DNA from: Saccharum officinarum
Lineage: Eukaryota > Streptophyta > Magnoliopsida > Poales > Poaceae
Length of the DNA stretch: 64,000 nucleotides
Assembly (NCBI GenBank): GCA_020631735.1
Contig: CM036209.1
Coordinates: 6,795,451-6,859,450 of the forward strand
Reading direction: 5' to 3'
Shown: piece after piece, positions 34,728 to 48,509 of the stretch
Position numbering within the stretch: position 1 is the first letter of the stretch
Layout of the letters: the number at the start of each line of letters is the position of its first letter
Program-made: the position numbers and the translations under genes
Notes under the pieces: generated by a model
Database searches by the model: none
What the model was told of the DNA's origin: nothing
What the model saw: only the letters and a program-made list of their open reading frames with translations

Positions 34728-36376
34728 CAATGAGGTAAAATAAATGAGTGCATTCTGGTTCCAATATTTCCGTCTCGTAGGATCTATGAAATCGGCATCA
34801 TTCTCCATTCTGCAGCTATCTTTTCAAGAATGGACACAGCGGATGAGGGATATGTTGGATGCAAGGAAACGTGGTGACTCTGCCTTCCAAGACAGATTTT
34901 AGGGCAGCAATCGATTTTAGGGCAGCAATCGATTTTTACAGTCTGTGTTTCTTGTTCATGAAAAGCCCTTAATAGGCCCCAGATATATCACTCAAATGTA
35001 GCTGTAGAGACCAGGATAGTTTTTGTTTATTCCATCTGTCTAAAACAAAAGGAACACTCCAATGTAGCTGATTCTTCTTTCCCTGTGTTTGTTTCACAGT
35101 TTGTCGATGTGGATGTGTGACCAACCTGATGCTGCCCTGATTGGCTGACAACATTGTACATACAGGCAGTTGCACTATCGTGCTGAACGAGGCATCACAA
35201 CTAGAAGAGAGGAGGCATAACAGCACAAAAGTTCCTTGAATGACATCGTCTACTCATAGAAGGGGCGGATCCAATACACAAGGAGCAGGGGCACGTGCCC
35301 CCCCCTCAAATTCTGGGCTTCCAAAGAAAATATACCTTAATAGAGGTCCATCAGTGATAGGCCGCCACTCAAAATTCATGCTAGTTCACCCCTGCTTCCT
35401 ACCATCTAAAAAACGCTTAGTATATTGCATGGTTTAGAATTAGAAGTTAGGAAAAGTGAAACCTACAAAGATGCTCTTTGCTCTCTGGACTCTGCCCGTG
35501 ATGAAAATCTATTTGGTTTGGCACTTCTGTGATAGGTTCTTCATTTTTTGGGCCCATGTATATAACATCTGTTGCATGGAAGTTCAAAACTTAATATAGG
35601 CTGCTGGTTCTTCGGGAGGGCCCTGTCGCCGAAGCTAATCATTAAACATGTCTTAGCTTGTGAAAAACTATTTCTCTGGGCATTAATTCCATTAATATAG
35701 ATTGTTAGTAATAGTAACTCGAGCTGTCTATGCATTACTGGTGTCTACATGTGCTCTCTTTGAGGAACAATGCTACTGTGCTGATGCTGGTACGCATACA
35801 GATAGATTTCAGATATACTCCGAGAGTTCCTAATAAAGCCTTCCAATCTAGGATTTTTAGCAAAAATAGAAAAATTCATCTCCAATAGTTCCCGATCCCA
35901 CCTTCCAATTTTTCCGCGTTTGGAAAAATAGAGGTAGCACGGATATACTCGCGTGTGTGAGACGTGCGTATCCATAGGCCAATCTAAAGGTGAAAGAGCA
36001 TGTGAAAGAATAAAGAGTGGGAAAGGATTGCTGATGCAAATGTACCAGAGAGAAATGATATATAAAAATACTTAGAATAATTTAGAAATAGTATAGGAAT
36101 CCTGATGTAAAATTGTCTTCTACGTTTTAGAAGTGAATATATTATTGAAAATTGTTGGAGATGGTCTTATTTATTGCTCTCAACAATTTTTAGCGAGTCG
36201 CAAACTCTATGGTTTTGAAAAAAAAATATTGGGAACGCTTGGAGATGCTCTTAGTTGAATATCGATTTTTTGTGGGATACGAATACGTCATCGAATAGAA
36301 TATGGATTCGAATATGAATAAAAAAACTGTTGAGATAGATATGCATTTTTAAAAATTCCTGCTGCCTCTCCACTCT
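34728..36376. other. Unit B noncoding sequence between MITEs
   Basis: Copy of 20359-22015. No gene is recognised. Confidence 0.5.
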
Positions 36377-36604
36377 GGCCTGTTTAGTTCCTAAATTTTT
36401 TTGCAAAAAACACTGTAGCATTTTCGTTGTTATTTGGTAATTAGTTTCCAATCATGGACTAACTAGGCTTAAAAGATTCGTCTCGTGATTTACAGCTAAG
36501 CTGTGTAATTAGTTTTATTTTTTATCTATATTTAATACTACATGCATGTGTCCAAAGATTCGTTACTGTAGTTTTTTGGGAAAATTTTTGGAACTAAACA
36601 GCCC
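36377..36604. mobile_element. Tourist-like MITE, unit B
   Basis: Copy of the unit A element (22016-22234), with ends GGCCTGTTTAGTTCC and GAACTAAACAGCCCC. Confidence 0.8.
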
Positions 36605-37247
36605 CTAGATGTGTGTCGCGATCGATCCAATCCAATTGTTGTCAGTGACCATCTCGATTGGCTACTCTGTGCTTCAAACTAATTAAGAGCAGGCCAGGAA
36701 TATAATCGCACGGCCGGAAAGGGCTTCATAAATCCTCAGACTGAGTATTGATCTCGTTTATCATATTGCTGCTGGTCCCTGAATATACTGGTTTAATTTA
36801 CAGATTATAATAATGCATGGCTACGTACCTGACAAGTCTGTTGCTGACTCTAGAATCTAGACGGCTGTGGACGGTGTGTCCACAAATCTACTTTTTTTTC
36901 CGTAAATATTCTAATGGGGGAATCAATCAACGTCCTACAACTAAAAAGAACAAAACTAAGACAAGTAGATGGTGTGACAATTGTTTGGGACATCGCTCTG
37001 CCATTCGACGATCTCATGAGAAGTCACGCTGCCAAGTGGGCCCTCTTCTCCGCAGAAGGAAACAACGCCGCGCGGCACCTGCTCCCTTTCCTCGTGCGAT
37101 CCGTAGCCCTGCTCCCTTCAGCGGGGCTCTCGATCTCCTCCTCCTTCAGATCTCGCGCCCTCTCCATCCCATGCCCACTCCCCCTCCTCGGATCTAACCA
37201 CTCTGCCCCTCCTCCCGTCTCCGTGGCTAGAGCTGAGATCCGCGGCC

Positions 37248-37600
37248 ATGGCGGGCGCCACGGGCAGGTTCGTTACACGGGCCTTCGAGGCCATGCTCAA
37301 GGAGTGCGCCGCCAACCGTGGCAAGTTCGCCGCGCTACAGCTTTCCATCCAGTCATACCTCGGTGCGTGCATGCGGCTCCTTTCCTCCCTCTCCTCCCGC
37401 GCATTGGGATCTCGTGGTGGCTGATGATGGGGAGCTGTGGTGGTCTCTGCGTGGGGCTCGTGTCATTGCAGATAGCATCAAGGGGGCTAAGGCAGAGGGC
37501 GCGGTCATCACGGGGGCGCTCACTAGGCTGGGTGCGTGCTCGACGGGCCGCAGGCCGAGCTGGTGCTGCAGCCACTCAGCCTCGTTGTCCAGACCAAGCA
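37248..37600 (+). pseudogene. 5' fragment of a BIG5-like ARF-GEF gene, unit B
   Basis: Exon 1 is 37248-37362 (115 nt, as in unit A) with the same GT donor. Exon 2 starts at 37472 after an AG acceptor and encodes the DSIKGAKAEGAVIT stretch. Instead of the TAG of unit A there is a 1-bp deletion (CTCACTAGG versus CTCACGTAGG), so the exon is frameshifted. The fragment ends at the LINE poly(T) at about 37604. Upstream, 36605-37247 is the same leader and promoter region as in unit A. It lacks the Sec7 domain and cannot encode an exchange factor. Confidence 0.65.
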
Positions 37601-37603
37601 CGT

Positions 37604-39527
37604 CTTTTTTTCTTGAATACGCAAAAGATTTGTGTATCATTATAATTAAGAAGGAGAGTTTAAACATGCACACGACACTCTTGTAAAGAGCACCCTAGGA
37701 GGTCTTACAGTTGCGACCGGACCTTCCTAGCCGACTAATACAAACTTCGATATTATATAAGAGTATACGACCGAACCAGTAGCAACTCAGAACCTACAGA
37801 GCTGGACGGCTCAGCTGCTCGCCGTGCGACCCTACTTCGTCATCCAAGAAGAGTCTTCTACTAGTCATAGCATTGGTCGCCGGGAACAACGCATCTAGAG
37901 CCTCCACTACGCTTGACGTCAATTTCCTGTGAACAAGTCGTGTATGCTCGCTTCGACGCGGATGAAACTGGAGCTGCCGGTGGTGCGAAGCCCATCCTCT
38001 GCATGAGGAGCACCTCGCCCCGCTTGGCGGTCGGAATGTGCGCTAGCGGCTGAACGGCGATCCGTCTACTCCGTTTTGGCAGGGGGTTCCTTCTAGTTGC
38101 CACCATCTGTCTTGGCGGGCTCGCGATTAACGGCGACACTCACCTGATCAGCACCTCCTCGGTGAACCGTGCGAGACGCCGAGCGGCCTCACGTGGCATG
38201 GGCGTCATGTCCTTGTCCTCAACGTCGAGCTGTCCCGCCCGAGGAGGCATGAGTTGTGGCAGCTCCTGCACCGGCGGCTAAGGCGAGGGAGCAGCCGGCG
38301 ATGGAGACAGCTCCGCAATCCCTGGAGAGGCGGCCTCCAGAGAACGCCTTACGACGAGTGCGGCGGCGAGCTCCTACAGCATCGGGTCAAAAGAGATGAC
38401 CAATGCGGGAGGTCCCGTGCTCAGGCACATCGCCAACGCAAGCGGGTCGGGCTCGAGGAAGCAAAGTGCGGCAGTAGAAGGAGGTGGCTTGCTGGCGTGA
38501 TCGGTAGGCGCACATGTGGTGTAGTCCGGTGTCGCTTGGGCGGCTCCAGCTGACCGCCCGAGGTTGTCGGTGGCGATGCTCATTGCCGCCACAGTGTCGT
38601 CCCCATTTGGTCGGCGTCGACGTTTGCGACGTCTCCGCCATCGGCGCCCACCGCTGCCGCACGTAGCTGCACCAGGCACAACTGCAATCGCACCCAGCAC
38701 AGCTCCAACTATGCTGGAAATGGAAGGAGGCACCTTCCATCGATGCTTACAGTCCCGCGCGAGGTGTCGAAACCCCTTTCAGTGGAAGCAGCCTGGAGGC
38801 AGCTTACATGTTGCCACCCTGTGCGCGGTGGAGAGACAGTTGAAGCACTTCCCATGTAGATCTGCCGGATAGCAGGTAGGGGGCTGCTGACTAGCCGATG
38901 CAGGACGAGCGGGGCGTGCCCCGCCAGCACCACTAACTGACCCATGCGACAAGACCTCACGCCAGCCGTCGGCGCCCGGAGCGGAAATTCGCTGGTGAGT
39001 GGAGCCCCGTCTGCGACGCCCGAGGCATTGTCGGGCCGGGACGCGGCCCTCCATGGGCCGAGCAGGCAGTCCGTGCACCAGGTGAGGGCGCAGCCATGGT
39101 CGGCGAGACCTGCAGTTGCGCCGCCCGTGCACAACGACAGCACTAGTTGCACTGTTGCACACGCCTTCGGCGACGGTGGCTGGCCTGGCTCCCTCAGCTA
39201 GGGGGCGCTTGCCCCGCCCAGCAGCAATGCTACCACGAGAACCTCCGACAATGCAGCATGGCTCGACACGCTCTAGCAAGGACGACATCCAGAGCTGCGA
39301 CCCCTGGCAGATTGCGTCGAGGTAGGAGGTTGGGTAGTTGACCGGTGACCTCTCGGTGTCAGAGTCCTCATCCGCCCAACGACGGGCCTTGGAACGCCCC
39401 ATCGAGCCGACCCCAGGGTAGAAGGGGGAGGTGAGGGGGATAGAGATGACAACAGGCTGGGCGCAGAGGGGTGGACGAGGAAGATGTCGAGCCTCGATGC
39501 CAGAGGATCCTCGTCATCCAAGACGTC
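37604..39527 (-). mobile_element. LINE-like element carrying only ORF1, unit B
   Basis: Copy of the unit A element: poly(T) at 37604-37611, 3' UTR, then a minus-strand ORF1-like region up to the Sirevirus LTR at 39528. The coding frame is broken by a private TGA in the second zinc knuckle (at about 38777-38781, CFH* in place of CFHC) and by an indel near 37930. Stops after the SFDP and EEVLIR phrases are shared with the other copies. Confidence 0.65.
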
Positions 39528-41366
39528 TGTAGGGTCCAAATGGCTAGAGGGGGGTGAATAGCCTATTTAAAAATCTACAAGTTTTACTAAACAACCACGT
39601 TAGTATAAAAGATGGCTAAGCTAATTCTAGCACTAGCTCAACTACACTATGCAAGCCACCTAAACAATTCTAGTGAAACAAGGCTATGATCTCTAATACA
39701 CACCAACAAGACTAAGTCACTAAGCTACTTACTCCTATGTGATAAAGGCTACACTAAGCAAACTTTATTGGGACTAGTATAAGAAACTAAAGAGCAAGTG
39801 ACTTGATTCTTATACCAACAATGTAGAGAAGTAACTCACTCGAAGAATCAATCACAATTAGCAATCACAAGAGAAATCCTCGGCAAAGAGATGACACAAG
39901 ATTTTTACCAAGGTTCACTTGCTTCCCGGCAAGTTACTCCCCGTTGTGGCGATACACCCACTTATCGGTTCGCGAGCTAATCGACTATCAAGAGTCGAGC
40001 CCTCGGTGGGCACCGCACAACCGCACACAAGATGGGGATCCTCCAAGCAACGACATCTTCCTCCAATTCGTGAATTCCTGCGGAGAATGATCAAGAACCC
40101 CTTACAACACTTGGCGAGGGCTCCAACAATCTCCAATTGCGAGCTCAATCACCTCCGCTGCTCCAAGCCGTCTACCGTGTCGGGAAACACGGAAGAGTAA
40201 CAAGAAATCCACAGCAACACGAAGATCAAGTGCCTCTAGAATGCAACTCTCAAGCAATGCACTTAAATCTCACTCAATCTCACTCAAGATGTGCAACCAA
40301 GCAAAGAGATGAGTGGAGGGGTTGTTCTCTAGCTCAAAGGATGTCTCTAGGTCTCAAAATGTGCAAGAGTTGCCTTCAAACCTCGGCCAACTTCTATTTA
40401 AAGCGAAGGGGTACGTAGCTAGCCGTTATCGGACGACGCAGTGCAAAACGTGCTGACCGGACGCACCGGTCAGGGTGACAGGACGCGTCCAGACACTACA
40501 GGACAAGTGAGAACAGTGCGCGTTAGAAGTAGCCATTGCCGTGACCGGACGCGCTTCAGCGTTTGACCGGACGCGCTGCACCCGACGTCCGGTCGGAGTC
40601 CAGAGAGCTCCCACCATGACCGGACGCGTCCGATCGCACGTGACCGGACGTGTTGCACGTCCGATTGGCTCTACGTCCAGCTCTGCTCCTCTGGGTGCCT
40701 GACCGGACGCTCCGGTTCCGTGAGGGACCGGACGCACCGGTTGCAAACCCTAACACTCGCGCACCTGACTGCAGTGAAGAACTGACCGGATGCGTCCGGT
40801 CAAACCATGATCGCGCCGGTGCAGCGTCCGGTCATCACAGTGACCACCGTTCGCCTCCGTTTCTTCTCCGACTTCGCAAATGTGCTAACACCACCAAGTG
40901 TACACCACCATGTGCATGTATGTTAGCATTTCACAAACATTTTTCAAGGTGTTATGTTAGCTCTCAACTATATCCTAATGCATATGCTCAAGACATTGAT
41001 CTAGTGGCACTTGATTCCCGAGCTAACTGTGATTGCCCCTCTTGATAGTTGGCTATGTATCCTAAACCCGGTCAATCACTTCTCTACTCATCTTAGACCG
41101 GCAAAAGGAAAACCCTATGGTTATACCTTTGCCTTGTGCTCTTAGATCCTTCTCCTCCACTTGATCATCATGTCCATCATTTTATGTGCATTACTTCATG
41201 ATCATCATTTCATGTTTATGCACCATCTCTTTGTGATCTTGTGGCCACCACTCCTTGCCACATGCACCTTCATCACATGTGTTGCTTATGCCTAACTCAA
41301 AACACTTAACACATGGCATTAGCAACTTGGTGTCATTAATTACCAAAACCAAACTTGGGCTTTGAA
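39528..41366 (-). repeat. Sirevirus 3' LTR, unit B
   Basis: Copy of 25165-27010, with the same CCTACA end and the same ACCGGACGC / GCGTCCGGT palindromic units between about 40420 and 40840. Several of these have lost CpG, as expected from deamination. Confidence 0.75.
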
Positions 41367-42445
41367 TCTCCCCCTTTTTGGTAATTGATGACAACCATCA
41401 CAAAGATATGAAATGAAATCATATTTTCAATTTCGATAGTATTAGCTCCTCCTACATATGTGCTTTCATGAGTTTGGTTCAATTGTGCACATATGTATGG
41501 ATTTGAATTTTAGGAGAGTTACTACTATCAAATTGATGCTAAGGTATATAGAATGGACCTTTGAAGCGTGATACCAATCGGAGTTGCCTTTATATACCAT
41601 CCCTAGCATCGATGTAGCTAGACACCACTTGTAATACATCACGTGTAAAGATCACAAACACTAAAATACCTCGTGAGATCAACATTATAAGTAAAGGTGT
41701 CTAGATACCACTTGTAAAGTTACCCTCAACAAATCATCATTCAAGTTCTATTTCTAGCATACACCAAACAATCATGAATATGAATTTAAGCTTTGCAATG
41801 CAATAATTCATCATGTTAATGCACATACAAATGCCACAAATAATTCATGAGCTTGCTCCCCCTACTTGTATGCTCAATTTTAATTGATCCCTTGCCAATG
41901 TCATATCTTTGCTTTTTCTCCCCCTTACTATACCTCCGTGACTTACTTCTCTCCCTTTGCAACTTAACTTTTTATCTTCGTGACTTTTTTCTCCTCCTTT
42001 GTCAACAATCATAAAAAAGGTGCCAATTTTAGTGAGAGTCAAGTCAATCAATATGAGGGAGTCTAAATTATGGTTCAATCTAGATCACTTGTTTAGAATA
42101 TGTAATTTGGTTTGATCTAAGGACAAGCTTCTTCACACCTCATAAAGTATAAGGATTATCTTGGCCATGTTGAATTACACATCATGAGCTCATTTTTTAG
42201 ATTCAACACTAGGTTTGCAAGCCCACAAACATGTCATATGCTACCACTAGATCAATCAAACATAGAAGCAATTGTGGTACCATATATACATCAAAATCAT
42301 TTGATTTTCATGAATGAGCCTATTTGTCATCAAATATGTCTATGTGTTCTAACCATGTCCTTAGCAAAGTATGAATGGTATGCCAAACAACTTTACCTCG
42401 CTATGTTGGAGGAGAGGCATGTCATATAAGAATGTGGAGGTGCAC

Positions 42446-43939
42446 TCATTTCAAGTCGGAGATGTCAAGTATGTTCAATTCATTCTTCAACTTGTAAAAT
42501 CTTTTCTCATCAAATGGCTTTGTGAAGATATCGGCTAGTTGATCTTCGGTGCCAATGCCTTGTATACAAATATCACCCTTTTGTTGATGGTCTCTTATGA
42601 AGTGATGCCTTATGTCAATGTGCTTGGTTCTTGAATGTTGAACCGGATTTTGAGTCATCTTGATAGCACTTTCATTGTCATAAAACAATGGCACATTCTT
42701 GAATTTGATTCCAAAGTCATTCAAGGTTGCTTTCATCTAAAGCAATTGTGCACAACAACTATCGGCACTAATGTATTCGGCCTCGACGGTAGATAGTGCA
42801 ACACTATTTTATTTCTTTGATGACCATGAAACAAGAGACCTTCCAAGCAATTGACAAGTTCCACTTGTGCTCATTCTATCAATCTTGCAACCACCATAGT
42901 TGGAATCCGAATATCCAATCAACTTAAAATTAGACCCCTTTAAAAACCATAATCCAACATCATGAGTGCCCTTAAGATATCTCAATATTCTCTTGGTTGC
43001 TTTCAAGTGACTTTCTCTAGGAGAAGCTTGATATCTTGCACACTTGTACACACTAAACATCACATCCGGCCTAGAAGCGGTGACATAGAGCAAACTTCTA
43101 ATCATAGACCAGTATTGCTTTTGATCTACTATGTTGCCACTAGCATCAACACACAATTGATCATTCGTGTCCATTGGTGTACTCATTGGCTTAGCATCTT
43201 GCAGTCCAAACTTCTTGATCATGTCCTTGATATATTTTCCTTGGCTTATAAAAGTGTCATTCTTCATTTGCTTGATTTGAAGTCTAAGAAAGTAACTAAG
43301 CTCTCTAATCATAGACATCTCAAACTCATTTGCCATCATTTTTCCAAACTCTTCACAAAAGTCTTGATTTGTTGATCCAAAAATAATGTCATCCACATAG
43401 ATTTGCAATACAAACAAGTCAATGCCTATCTTCTTGGTGAAGAGAGTGGTGTCAACCTTTCCCATCTTGAATCCTTTAGAGAGGAGAAAGTCCCTCAACC
43501 TCTCATACCATGCTCTAGGTGCTTGCTTCAAACCATACAATGCCTTCTTGAGCTTGTAAACATGGTCAGGCTTCTTGTCATCTTCAAAACCGGGAGGTTA
43601 CTCAACATAAACTTTTTCATTGATGTAGCCATTGAGAAATGCACTCTTGACATCCATTTGATAGAGCTTGATGTTGTGTGCACAAGCATATGCTAATAAG
43701 ATTCTAATTGCCTCTAATCTTACAACCGGTGCATATGTTTCTCCAAAGTCAAGACCCTCAACTTGAGTGTATCCTTGTGCTACTAATCTTGCTTTGTTCC
43801 TCACAACCATGCCATCTTGATCTTGCTTGTTTCTAAAGACCCACTTAGTACCAATCACATTATAGTTCTTCGACCTTTCAACAAGTTCACAAACTTGATT
43901 TCTAGTGAAGTTGTTTAGCTCTTCATGCATGGCATTTAC
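42446..43939 (-). pseudogene. Sirevirus RT and RNase H remnant, unit B
   Basis: The minus-strand coding sequence has the RT block with the active-site YVDD (about 43390-43400) and the TKPFDEKRFYKLKNEL end of RNase H (near 42500). A private TAA interrupts the VEQPPGFED phrase (about 43598-43600). The stop after VSWSSKK and the TAG before MKATL are shared with unit A. At 43939 the coding region is cut by the inserted LTR. Confidence 0.88.
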
Positions 43940-46900
43940 TGAAACGACCTCAATTTCCACGAAGGGAAATCCACAGAGTCGAAGTGTATTAAGACCACGA
44001 TGGATCTTATTACCCAAATTCTAGTCGAATACCACATCCATACAACGATAATATCAGAGTACAAATAGTGTGGAATTACTTAAATTATTACATCGCCGCA
44101 TTGGCGGAAACAAAAGTAGCATTCATTCAGAAAAGCTTGAAGATAAGATCGCCAAACTCGAGCGTAGGCACGAACCCCTCAACCATCAAACTCCTCGGAG
44201 CTATACTCCTCAGCAGAACCTGTGCCAAAAACTTATCAGTACGATTTGTACTGGCCACTCCCATCCCTATGAGCATTGCTTTGTGGGTTTGGATGCAACA
44301 TGGTTGTATTCAAAAGAAACCTATAGGGCTGGGGCTTCCTATGCAGTAGCATATCAAGTGTATAATATAATTGATCAAGTTTTAACACCATTCCCACACT
44401 CGATCCACTCCATTCCCTTTTCCGAGCCAGGTTACGATCCTGGGATCAACATACCACCAATCTCCACACTATTCCAAACCATCGCTCAATCGACAGGCCA
44501 ACTGCCTCTCAGCACTGTCTCAAAGCCTGTAGCCCCTGGCTAAGACCGACACTCTCTTTTGGGGGAAGAAGAGAAGGACTCATCTCTCTATCTAGTTTAA
44601 GCGAAACCCAGGAAAGGTCCAAAGCCGACGAATCGGCACATGTATCGATCGATCAACCATACACTCTGCAGAGGTTTTACATAACCACAAGATCTGCCTT
44701 CCTTGCTGACCGTCGTCAACTGGGCTGATTCCGGCTGCTTGCTAGCCTAGGATAATGCCACTCTACCATTCAGCCCTGGTTCACCCCAAGTCGAGTCTGG
44801 GGTGGCTGAAATTGTGAGTCATGAGCCGGGTCCACAAGGTCTCCATGAAGTCTCGGTAGGGTGTGGGGGAAATCCTCTGTGCCCTGTACCTCCTTACACT
44901 GTCCGCTATCAACCTAGCAGTAGTGGCAAAATCCTACCAAGTAGTCCAGCCATCCCGCACCATATAGGGCGAGTGGTACGTAAGGCTTTCCAGTGAATCT
45001 GAGTACTAGTAAGTCCTTAGGGATGACCAAGCCAGAATGTCTCCATCAGGGTTTCCTTTACCGTGCCACCACAACACCTCCAACCCGGGCTCCACCCATC
45101 ACAGGTTCACAACCAGGTCCACCTCATATACCTTTTACCCACCACAGGTATACATTTCCAGGGGTGCCCAGGTAGCATCCCATGGTAAGACTTGCCCCAG
45201 GCTAGTCGTATACTCTAACTTGGTCGACTCAACCCTCACCCTCCACACACCCAAGTCACACACGCAGCACTCTTCCCAAAGTCCAGGTAACACCAGTTTC
45301 CACCACGCACATAGTATAAGCGTAGTAGAAGTATAAATAAGGAATTATAGAGCAATAAGCGTGTGTCTAGCCTATAGCAGGGTATGCAGGGGTAAGGTTG
45401 CGTCAAGGTAAAGGCTTTCAAGCAAGCATACTACCATGCAAATCCTACCATAAAGTTGAGTAAAGCGATAGCAGTTCTATATTAGCCATGCGTAATAGGT
45501 GCTACGAGATTTGGGTGGGATGTGGCACCTTCAGTGTAGTCGTCTCCGTTCTCCTCACGGTACTCACGGTCCTCGTCCGTCAGGTTCTCCTCCGAGTCTG
45601 CATCGTTTGCATTATAGTCGCGTTAGCGACGTCTATAGAATAGCACAAAGAAACAATGAAAAATCAAAAGAGCCAAATTCACTCAAACATAGGTTTATTG
45701 CGTAGAGCTTGATTTTAGATGAATTTTGGTCCTGGTTTCGTATTTTTCTGAGGTCGTATGAATTAGTTATGAATTTCCGAAGTTTAAATTATTTCTGAAA
45801 TTGGATAAAGGCTGGATTAATCCTGGGCTGACACGTGTCGTGCTGTGGTTGGTCCACGTGGCTAGCTGACGTCAGCATGACGTCAGCATGACATTATCAT
45901 AACGGTTCCGAGCTGACAGGTGGGGCCCAGCTGATGTCAGCATGACGTCATCAACGTCGTCAGCTCCGACAAGTGGGTCCAGGGACTCTTGGGTCACTGA
46001 CATGTGGGTCCAGTCAAAGTCAACGTTGGTCAACGTCGAGTCAACAGTCAACGGTCAGCGGTCAACAGTCAGGGTCACTGACATGTGGACCTGGTCTGCT
46101 GACGTCAGCCGCTGATGTCAGCGTGACGTCAGCATGACGTCACCTCTGTTGTGCTGGCTTCTGACATGTGGGTCCTACGTGACGTCATCGTGACGTCAGC
46201 GTCTGACGTGTGGGTCCAGGGTGTCCGTGTCACCGACCGGTGGGGTCGGGGTGCTGTCGTCATCAGCTGACGTTATCATGACGTCAGCGTGATGTCACTG
46301 TGGCAATCCCACCACTGACGTGTGGGTCCCGCGTGACGTCATCACGACGTCAGCATGACGTCACCATCTGACGTGTGGGTCCAGCAACTCTGTGTCGCTG
46401 ACATGTGGGGCCAGGTCAACAGTCAACGGTCAACTCGGGTCGGGTCCAAACTGGGCCAGTTGGCCTCGGGTTGGGCCGGTCTGGGCCGAACACGTGGTAA
46501 GCTGTGACGCTGCCACGTCACGGCCGTGGGCTCTTATTGGGCCTCGGGTTCACGCTGTGGGCGTGGGCTCGGCTCACGGTAGACCCAAGTTCACGGTCCA
46601 TGGACCGCAGACTGGTCTACGATGAACCGAGTCCATTGACTGCTTCTTTTGGCACAGCTCATATGCACCGAGTTCACGCAGGAGTGTCAGCGAGGAGGGG
46701 GGTGTTCCCCTGTTTTTCTCCCGCGGTGGTGCTCCTGCCGGCGGCGAGCTGGCTGTGAGCCCCCGCGCCGGCGCTGGTGTCCGATTAGGGTGGGGAAATG
46801 CTTCCCTGGGCCACGGCGACTGCGTCTGTGGGATCAAGGTGGCGACTAGAGCTTCCCAAGGTGCTGGCCATGGCGAGCGGCGGCTTGGCGACGCCGGAGC

Positions 46901-48509
46901 GCGTGGGCAGGGCGGCAGCGTCGGTGAGAGGGTCATCGGAGGGGCGCGTGAGCTTCACGGACCCTCAGCGGTCGTCATGGGTGAGTTAACGGGGCTCCCT
47001 GAGCTCCCAAAGGCTCTGGCCATGGCGATGGGTTGTCACGGAGGCGCCTCGATGCTCCGACAGTGCGCGAACGTCGACGCAAGACTCCGGTGGCTTCCTA
47101 CTTTAGCCTAGGGTCGCGCGGGGTGTCTTAGGATGCGGTGGTTCGACCCAGGGTGCTAACGGCTCCAAACTCCCGACGGGGTGCGTGCGAGATCCTCGTC
47201 GTGGCCGCGCTCTGGCCGCGGCGCACGTGCGCTGTGCGTGAACCGCAAGGGCTTTCTCGAGCATGTGTGCTCGATGTCGCCCCACCTCGGTGCTTCTACG
47301 TGTTCGTGGTGTGCGAACGGTAATGTGGAGTCTAGGTGCAAGGTGTGCACTGCAAGGGCGCGGTGCGTTCATGGAGGTCTAGCGAACCCATGGGCTAGGA
47401 GGGGTCTCAGCGGCGTACGGCTCACCGTCGGTGTTGAGGGCCAGAGGATAGTGGTGCAGTGGCGGGTTGTGGCCGTGTAGCTACGGAAGCCGTGCAATGC
47501 CGACCCTGCGACCGTGATGAGGACGACCGTGTCTCCCTCGGCTCCGACGGCTCCAAAGGTGTTCCGATGGCGCCTTCCCCTATTTCTCTCCTTCCCTCCT
47601 TCCTCCCTTGGTTCTCTTTCTCTTGGCTCGGGTGTGCAGAGGGTAGCCACCCGGTGATGGCGGGGCATTGAGAGCTTGGGTGCTAGGGTGATCGGGGCTA
47701 GGCCTTTATAGCCGAACGCCAAGCTTCCATGGCAGTTTCGGGCGAACGGTGGCAGATGCACGAGGCGCATCCAACGGTAGCGTGAGGTTGCCCGGTGCGT
47801 GGTCCCCTGGCCCACTCTTGCAGGTGCTGTCGAGGCTTGGTCGGGCGCGGATGAAGGCGTGGGGAAGAAGACGACCCTGTGGCGAGTGGGTCTGTCTTGA
47901 CAGTGGCAGCAAGCGAAGCGGGGAAGCGCGCGGGCGTGAGCGACGTGCGCTGACGCGTGGGGCCAAACGGCAGCGGTAGCGGGCGAAGCTGGGCGCGCGG
48001 GCGGGTAGTGGTCACCAGGGCCGGCAGCTAGGCCGCGCGTGTGCGCGCTGGAGCTGGCCGCTTGCTGGGCTGAGCAGCTGGGCTGCGAGGCAGGCCTAGT
48101 CTTTTGCTTCTCCTTTCCTTTTCCTTTTTCTGATTTGATTTCTTTTCCATCATTTGAATTCAAATTTGGTTTGAAATTTGAATTCCAAATTGATGTAATT
48201 TAGGGAATTGATGTAACCAATTATGGTGTGTTTCTTAGAAAATGTTGCTAAGCAAAACAAATAGAGAAAAGAAAATCCAAATCACAATTTGAGTTAACAA
48301 TGTATGCAACATTTCATTTGTTAGAATTTAAATAAACATAATTGGTGTTAGGCATGCCATGCTTATGCGCTAACTTGGGTTGGGTTAGACCTAATGCATC
48401 TCTTAGGTTGGGTTACCATACATGACACTCATCATCACATGGAAGTTTTGAGAAAAATTTTTGGTAGTTGGTATTTTTGGTGTGTAGATTCTTGGGTTGT
48501 TACATTTAC
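43935..48509 (-). mobile_element. Solo LTR of a Ty3/gypsy-type element with TTTAC target duplication
   Basis: The insertion is 43940-48504 (4,565 bp), flanked by TTTAC at 43935-43939 and 48505-48509. It begins TGAAACGACC and ends GTTGTTACA on the plus strand, so on the minus strand it reads TGTAACAACCC...GTCGTTTCA with TG/CA borders. A minus-strand TATAAAG (47704-47710) is in place for an LTR promoter. No gag or pol is present. The TGTAACA start and multi-kb length resemble Tekay/Del-type chromovirus LTRs; that class is an inference. Unit A has the uninterrupted site. Confidence 0.8.
45867..46363. repeat. Cluster of 11 TGACGTCA palindromes within the solo LTR
   Basis: Exact TGACGTCA octamers start at 45867, 45878, 45943, 46100, 46124, 46135, 46180, 46191, 46279, 46334 and 46356. 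They are mixed with near-copies (TGATGTCA, CGACGTCA) and with GTGGGTCC words. TGACGTCA is the palindromic C/CRE-type box bound by plant bZIP factors of the TGA group. In LTR orientation the cluster lies downstream of the TATA box. Confidence 0.95.

Noticed and set aside
45867..46363. Satellite or CRISPR array in the solo LTR
   Set aside because: Spacing between octamers is irregular and no longer unit is conserved, so it is described as a motif cluster only.
47369..48163. 264-codon minus-strand open frame in the solo LTR
   Set aside because: It crosses the LTR's own TATA region, is low complexity and has no domain.
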